From contig JAJEKV010000045.1 in assembly GCA_021234155.1 (NCBI GenBank), positions 3,899,697 to 3,963,696 of the forward strand: a stretch of 64,000 nt of DNA. Reading direction: 5' to 3'. The notes under the pieces are model-generated. The model did not search any database, had not been told where the DNA came from, and was given only the letters and a program-made list of their open reading frames with translations. This document shows, one piece after another, positions 60,870-64,000 of the stretch (the stretch's first letter is position 1; every line of letters begins with the position of its first letter). The stretch is from Isoetes taiwanensis. Lineage: Eukaryota > Streptophyta > Lycopodiopsida > Isoetales > Isoetaceae. Made by a program: the position numbers and the translations under genes.

Positions 60870-61490
60870 AAAGCATCTTTCAAAGATTCCCTAAGATACC
60901 CTTAAATTCAGCCACTTTTGGGGGTCAATTAAAAAATGACCCTAAATTTATTTAATTCGGTAGCCATCTTAGGGGTCAAAATTACCAAAAAATTGGCATC
61001 TTATTAATTTGACATCCCCATTTTAGGTATAAAAATAATAATTTAATTTAATTGTTTTAGGTACACATTCAGAAAGTCGCAAAATGAAACAACGAGCAAA
61101 TTCTTGACAAATTTTAAAGACAGAAACCATAAAATGGAGCCGTATACATTTTTATTGTGAAGGAGCAAAGACACATGCTATCGCCAAGATAGGCAAGGCA
61201 CAAAAATAGTTGCTACAAAAGATACAAAATTGCAAAATGCTATGCGCCGCATAGCATGGATCCTAAGTTTGAAAGACTTACATTGTACAAACTAGTCATG
61301 TACAGCTGTACAAATATTCAAATTACACGAGTAGCTTACGCCCTTTAAGAAGAGCAGGTATTGGAATGTCGTCATTGACTCATCAATGCCTTCAACCTGG
61401 TGATCACTCTCCTCATTGACACTCTCCTCAAGACGCTTTGATGTGGTGGAAGAGCTAACATTTAACGCTTATCCTCATCTTGTTCAAACC
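60870..61490. other. No gene seen; one palindrome
   Basis: At 61,238-61,258 atgctatgcg and cgcatagcat surround a single c, closely related to the minisatellite core at 63.1-63.5 kb. Confidence 0.5.
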
Positions 61491-61499
61491 GTCCCTCGC

Positions 61500-63985
61500 T
61501 ATCCTCGCAGAAAAGACTTCAACAAGTTTTTGTTGTTCTCGCGAAGTCATTTATCAACCTTTAAAGTAAAATCGTAAGCCAAGACTTGAGTTTCAGCCAG
61601 TCCAGATTGTCTAGGTGATTCTTATTTCAAGCTTTTCCGTCCTTTCTTAAAAGGAATTATCACAGGATCATACCGACCAACAAATGGATCTCAGATCCTT
61701 AGTGGCATACCGGTGAACTTTTATCATCGAGGGTAGGTTGTCTTTATAAACAATGTCTTTAACCCTTGCAATCCAAAAGGACGTTCTTCGTCATCGTCGG
61801 GTTGAAGGTACATCCACTAGCATTCCTTTCGCGCAGATCCGCAAGTTTCTCCGAGTTTGACCTTCCTTTTTCTTGAGTGCACGCCGAGATCCTGTGTACA
61901 TTGCACGATCAACGTGCTCCTTGTTGATAAGTATTATTGTAATGATTCTTCGCAATTCCTTGGGCATCCTCGCCAGGGAGGAGAGGTTTGGCTACTAGGC
62001 CAACGAAAAGGAATCTCCAAAGTGATGCTGTTTAAGGACATGGTCACGTGTTTCATGGTTTCAAAGAAATTTTCCCACCAGCCCTTTTCTTCCTCATTAA
62101 AGTACTTAAAACACGAGCTTATGCTTTTCTCCATGCTGGATAGTGAGACAAGAGGATTCTTGTCTTTGTTCTTTCGGTGTTGTCTATGGCACTCTTCGAT
62201 TGGTCACGAATGGCTCTTCTCATTTCTTTAACTTCGTGAACACGCCTCAAGAATTGTAACCCCGCCCCGGAAGTCGAGGGATGCGTAGTTACAAAGTACT
62301 TTCCTTGAAGAATGGCATTACCTTCTCTGAGAAAGAACTTCACATGATGCTGAAAGGTCAAATTATTCAACTTGTGAATAGCAGGACCTGTGTCAGACTG
62401 TCGTTGGAAAACAAATTCACGAAAATCACAAGTCTCGCTAAGCACTTCGACAACTGGTGTTGGATTGTAGGCTTTCTCGATCACACCGCACAAAGAGTAC
62501 AGACAAAATGTTTTTTTTTCCTGCGCAACCTTACAGAAAATCGACTGAACATTTGGTCTATTTGATCATGCGTGTGGCCAACAAGTAAGAAGCCAACCTT
62601 GACCTTTAGGAAGATACCTAACTGGACCAAAGATTGCAAAAAGAGGCAAATAGAACTTGGTTTTTATTTTCCCCGCTTGTATTGTCTAGGTATGTAGGGA
62701 ATCAAGGCAACTTCTCCATTGCCGTAAGAATCTTGTTCAAGATTGTGGACCGTGAGATTAGGATCACGTGGTATATTTGGGTACGTCAAAAATACTCGCG
62801 ACTTAACCACTACAAAAACTAAAGCACCAACTAGATGCAACTTCAAGAAGTCAGCTTCATCTAAATCCTTAGGAACATTTATAAAATGAGGAAGGGACGT
62901 CTTCTTTTGATCCATGCCATCTACTACCACAGACATGTATTCAAGAGGCCTCTCCAAAGCTTTTTTTCTGTGCTTTGCAAGCTTCTTTCTTTCCAGGGCT
63001 TGAGCCTCTCTGTGTTCCTGTAATTGTTGAGTTATTTGATCTGCAACCAAAGACATTTGTCAATATCACAGTCACTTGCTTTGCTATGCCCGCATAGACA
63101 CAATGACACGTATTTAGTTTCTCGCTATGCGCGCATAGACAAGCGACCGAAAACGTAGCGGGCCATGCGGCGCCCAAGATAGACGACCAGAAAATGGAAG
63201 CGAAATAGGAAGAAAATAGGAAGCATGCCATGCGCGCATAGACAAGCGTCCAGAAAATAGGAAGCATGCTATGCGCGCATAGACAAGCGACCAGAATATA
63301 GGAAGCATGCTATGCGCGCATAGACAAGCGTCCAAAAATAGGAAGCATGCTATGCGCGCATAGACAAGCGTCCAGAAAATAGGAAGCATGCTATGCGCGC
63401 ATAGACAAGCGACCAGAAAATAGGAAGCACGCTATGCGCGCATAGACCAGAGTCCTCGCTATGCGCGCATAGACAAAAGACAAATCTAGTTAACCTGTGC
63501 TACGAGCGCACAGACATGGGAACAGTACTTTGAATCAAAGAACGTACTTTTCTCGGGAAGATTCTTTGCCATGGACCTTTTCTCCTTCAATACTAAACAT
63601 GTAGAACATACTGAGAACCGGTGCCTTTTTGGGATCCTAACAAGATTGAATTCTTGCTTCCACAATCTTAAGAAGTAAGAGTAGGATATGAACGACTGAC
63701 TTGAAGACTGGAAGAGATCTCTGTACATGATGTAGACTTCTTTCTTGGTAATGCTGTCCTAAGATGATGAACAGGACTGTTGGGTAATTGCTCACAGTTT
63801 GAGTCAAAGAAGCCCACCAACCATGCTTTTGCTTCCAAGCAGTGCACACCAACTACTTTCTTTGGGTGACAGTTGGCGTCAATGCATGGATTTCTGTCTA
63901 ACCGTTTTTGTACCCTTGACATGCGACGACTTCCAATGGCATGTATTTTTTTGAAAGCCAGCTGGCAAACAGTTACATTCAACGC
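61500..63985 (-). pseudogene. Uncharacterised DUF7869-like protein, possible transposase-type enzyme
   Basis: Minus strand, right to left. N-terminal part (63,982) VCQLAFKKIHAIGSRRMSRV. After a one-base shift near 63,745, EVYIMYRDLF, then RIPKRHRFSVCSTCLVLKEK (Cys pair) to a donor at about 63,519. An intron filled by a minisatellite. From an acceptor near 63,034, KKALERPLEYMSVVVDGMDQ and KTSLPHFINVPKDL, then RDPNLTVHNLEQ. A shift. LDNTSGENKNQVLFASF, LGIFLKVKVGFLLVG and HTHDQIDQMFSRFSVRL (about 62,530-62,595), then VIEKAYNPTPVVEVLSETCD and STSGAGLQFLRRV. Frames beyond 62,130 down to about 61,500 probably hold the end. I recall the set DGMDQ / LDNxxxENKN / GHTHDQIDQMFS from a large uncharacterised family of mosses, ferns and cnidarians (labelled DUF7869 as far as I remember). 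At least three frame breaks. The gene may extend past the window edge. Function unknown; the conserved acidic residues suggest an RNase H-fold enzyme. Confidence 0.72.
63083..63512. repeat. 40/41-bp minisatellite with palindromic, Z-DNA-prone core
   Basis: The 14-bp palindrome ctatgcgcgcatag (or one-base variants) starts at 63,125, 63,228, 63,269, 63,310, 63,350, 63,391, 63,432 and 63,459. The central copies are spaced 41, 41, 40, 41 and 41 bp, separated by acaagcgWccagaaaatagg aagcatg-type linkers. Degenerate copies occur at 63,083 (ctatgcccgcatag) and about 63,498. The array lies inside an intron of the DUF7869-like gene. The tgcgcgca core is an alternating purine-pyrimidine run. Confidence 0.95.
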
Positions 63986-64000
63986 GTAGTATGAAAAACT

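Noticed and set aside
63083-63512. CRISPR-like array (regular palindromic repeats with about 27-bp gaps)
   Set aside because: The linkers are near-identical to one another, so they are not spacers; the DNA is plant nuclear and no cas-like gene is present. It is a minisatellite.

Overview
This is nuclear DNA from a land plant, most likely a fern or another seed-free vascular plant. That is an inference from four things: AT-rich sequence with very long, repeat-filled introns and intergenic space; a DYW-type pentatricopeptide gene; an S-domain receptor kinase and an extensin (plant-specific families); and a long spliced gene whose ends resemble the basal-body protein BLD10/CEP135, which is kept only by plants with swimming sperm. 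No organelle, bacterial or viral gene block is visible.

Layout. 1-6.9 kb: no convincing gene; a decayed LTR-retrotransposon end (about 4.0-4.4 kb) and a 66-bp tandem repeat (5.5 kb). 7.0-17.7 kb (minus strand): a roughly 20-exon coiled-coil gene, probable BLD10/CEP135, with a LINE 3' fragment in one intron. 18-25 kb: repeats plus a 5'-truncated L1 element on the plus strand with a perfect 14-bp target-site duplication. 25.4-27.9 kb (minus): a broken S-domain receptor kinase. 28-33.6 kb: gene-free, with a 40-bp perfect palindrome and several direct repeats. 33.7-35.5 kb (minus): a decayed LINE of a different clade. 35.9-37.7 kb: a MYB/SANT-like fragment and one end of a CACTA-like DNA transposon. 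37.8-44.3 kb: gene-free repeats. 44.4-46.5 kb (plus): an intronless DYW-class PPR gene with many breaks. 46.5-54 kb: small insertions, tandem repeats, a 23-bp perfect hairpin and some exon-like scraps. 54.0-54.8 kb (plus): an extensin. 55.0-60.8 kb (minus): an L1 with part of ORF1 and nearly all of ORF2. 61.5-64 kb (minus): a gene of an uncharacterised family (DUF7869-like by memory) with a possible D-D-D catalytic layout. One of its introns is filled by a minisatellite of palindromic, Z-DNA-prone units.

The genes do not form a pathway; they are independent loci in a transposon-rich background. A theme is that nearly every coding region (BLD10-like, kinase, PPR, extensin, the DUF7869-like gene and all LINEs) carries single-base frameshifts. 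Either this is a gene graveyard or part of the damage is uncorrected indel error in the assembly. The BLD10-like gene, with about 20 clean GT/AG (one GC/AG) exon borders and few breaks, is the one most likely to be alive.
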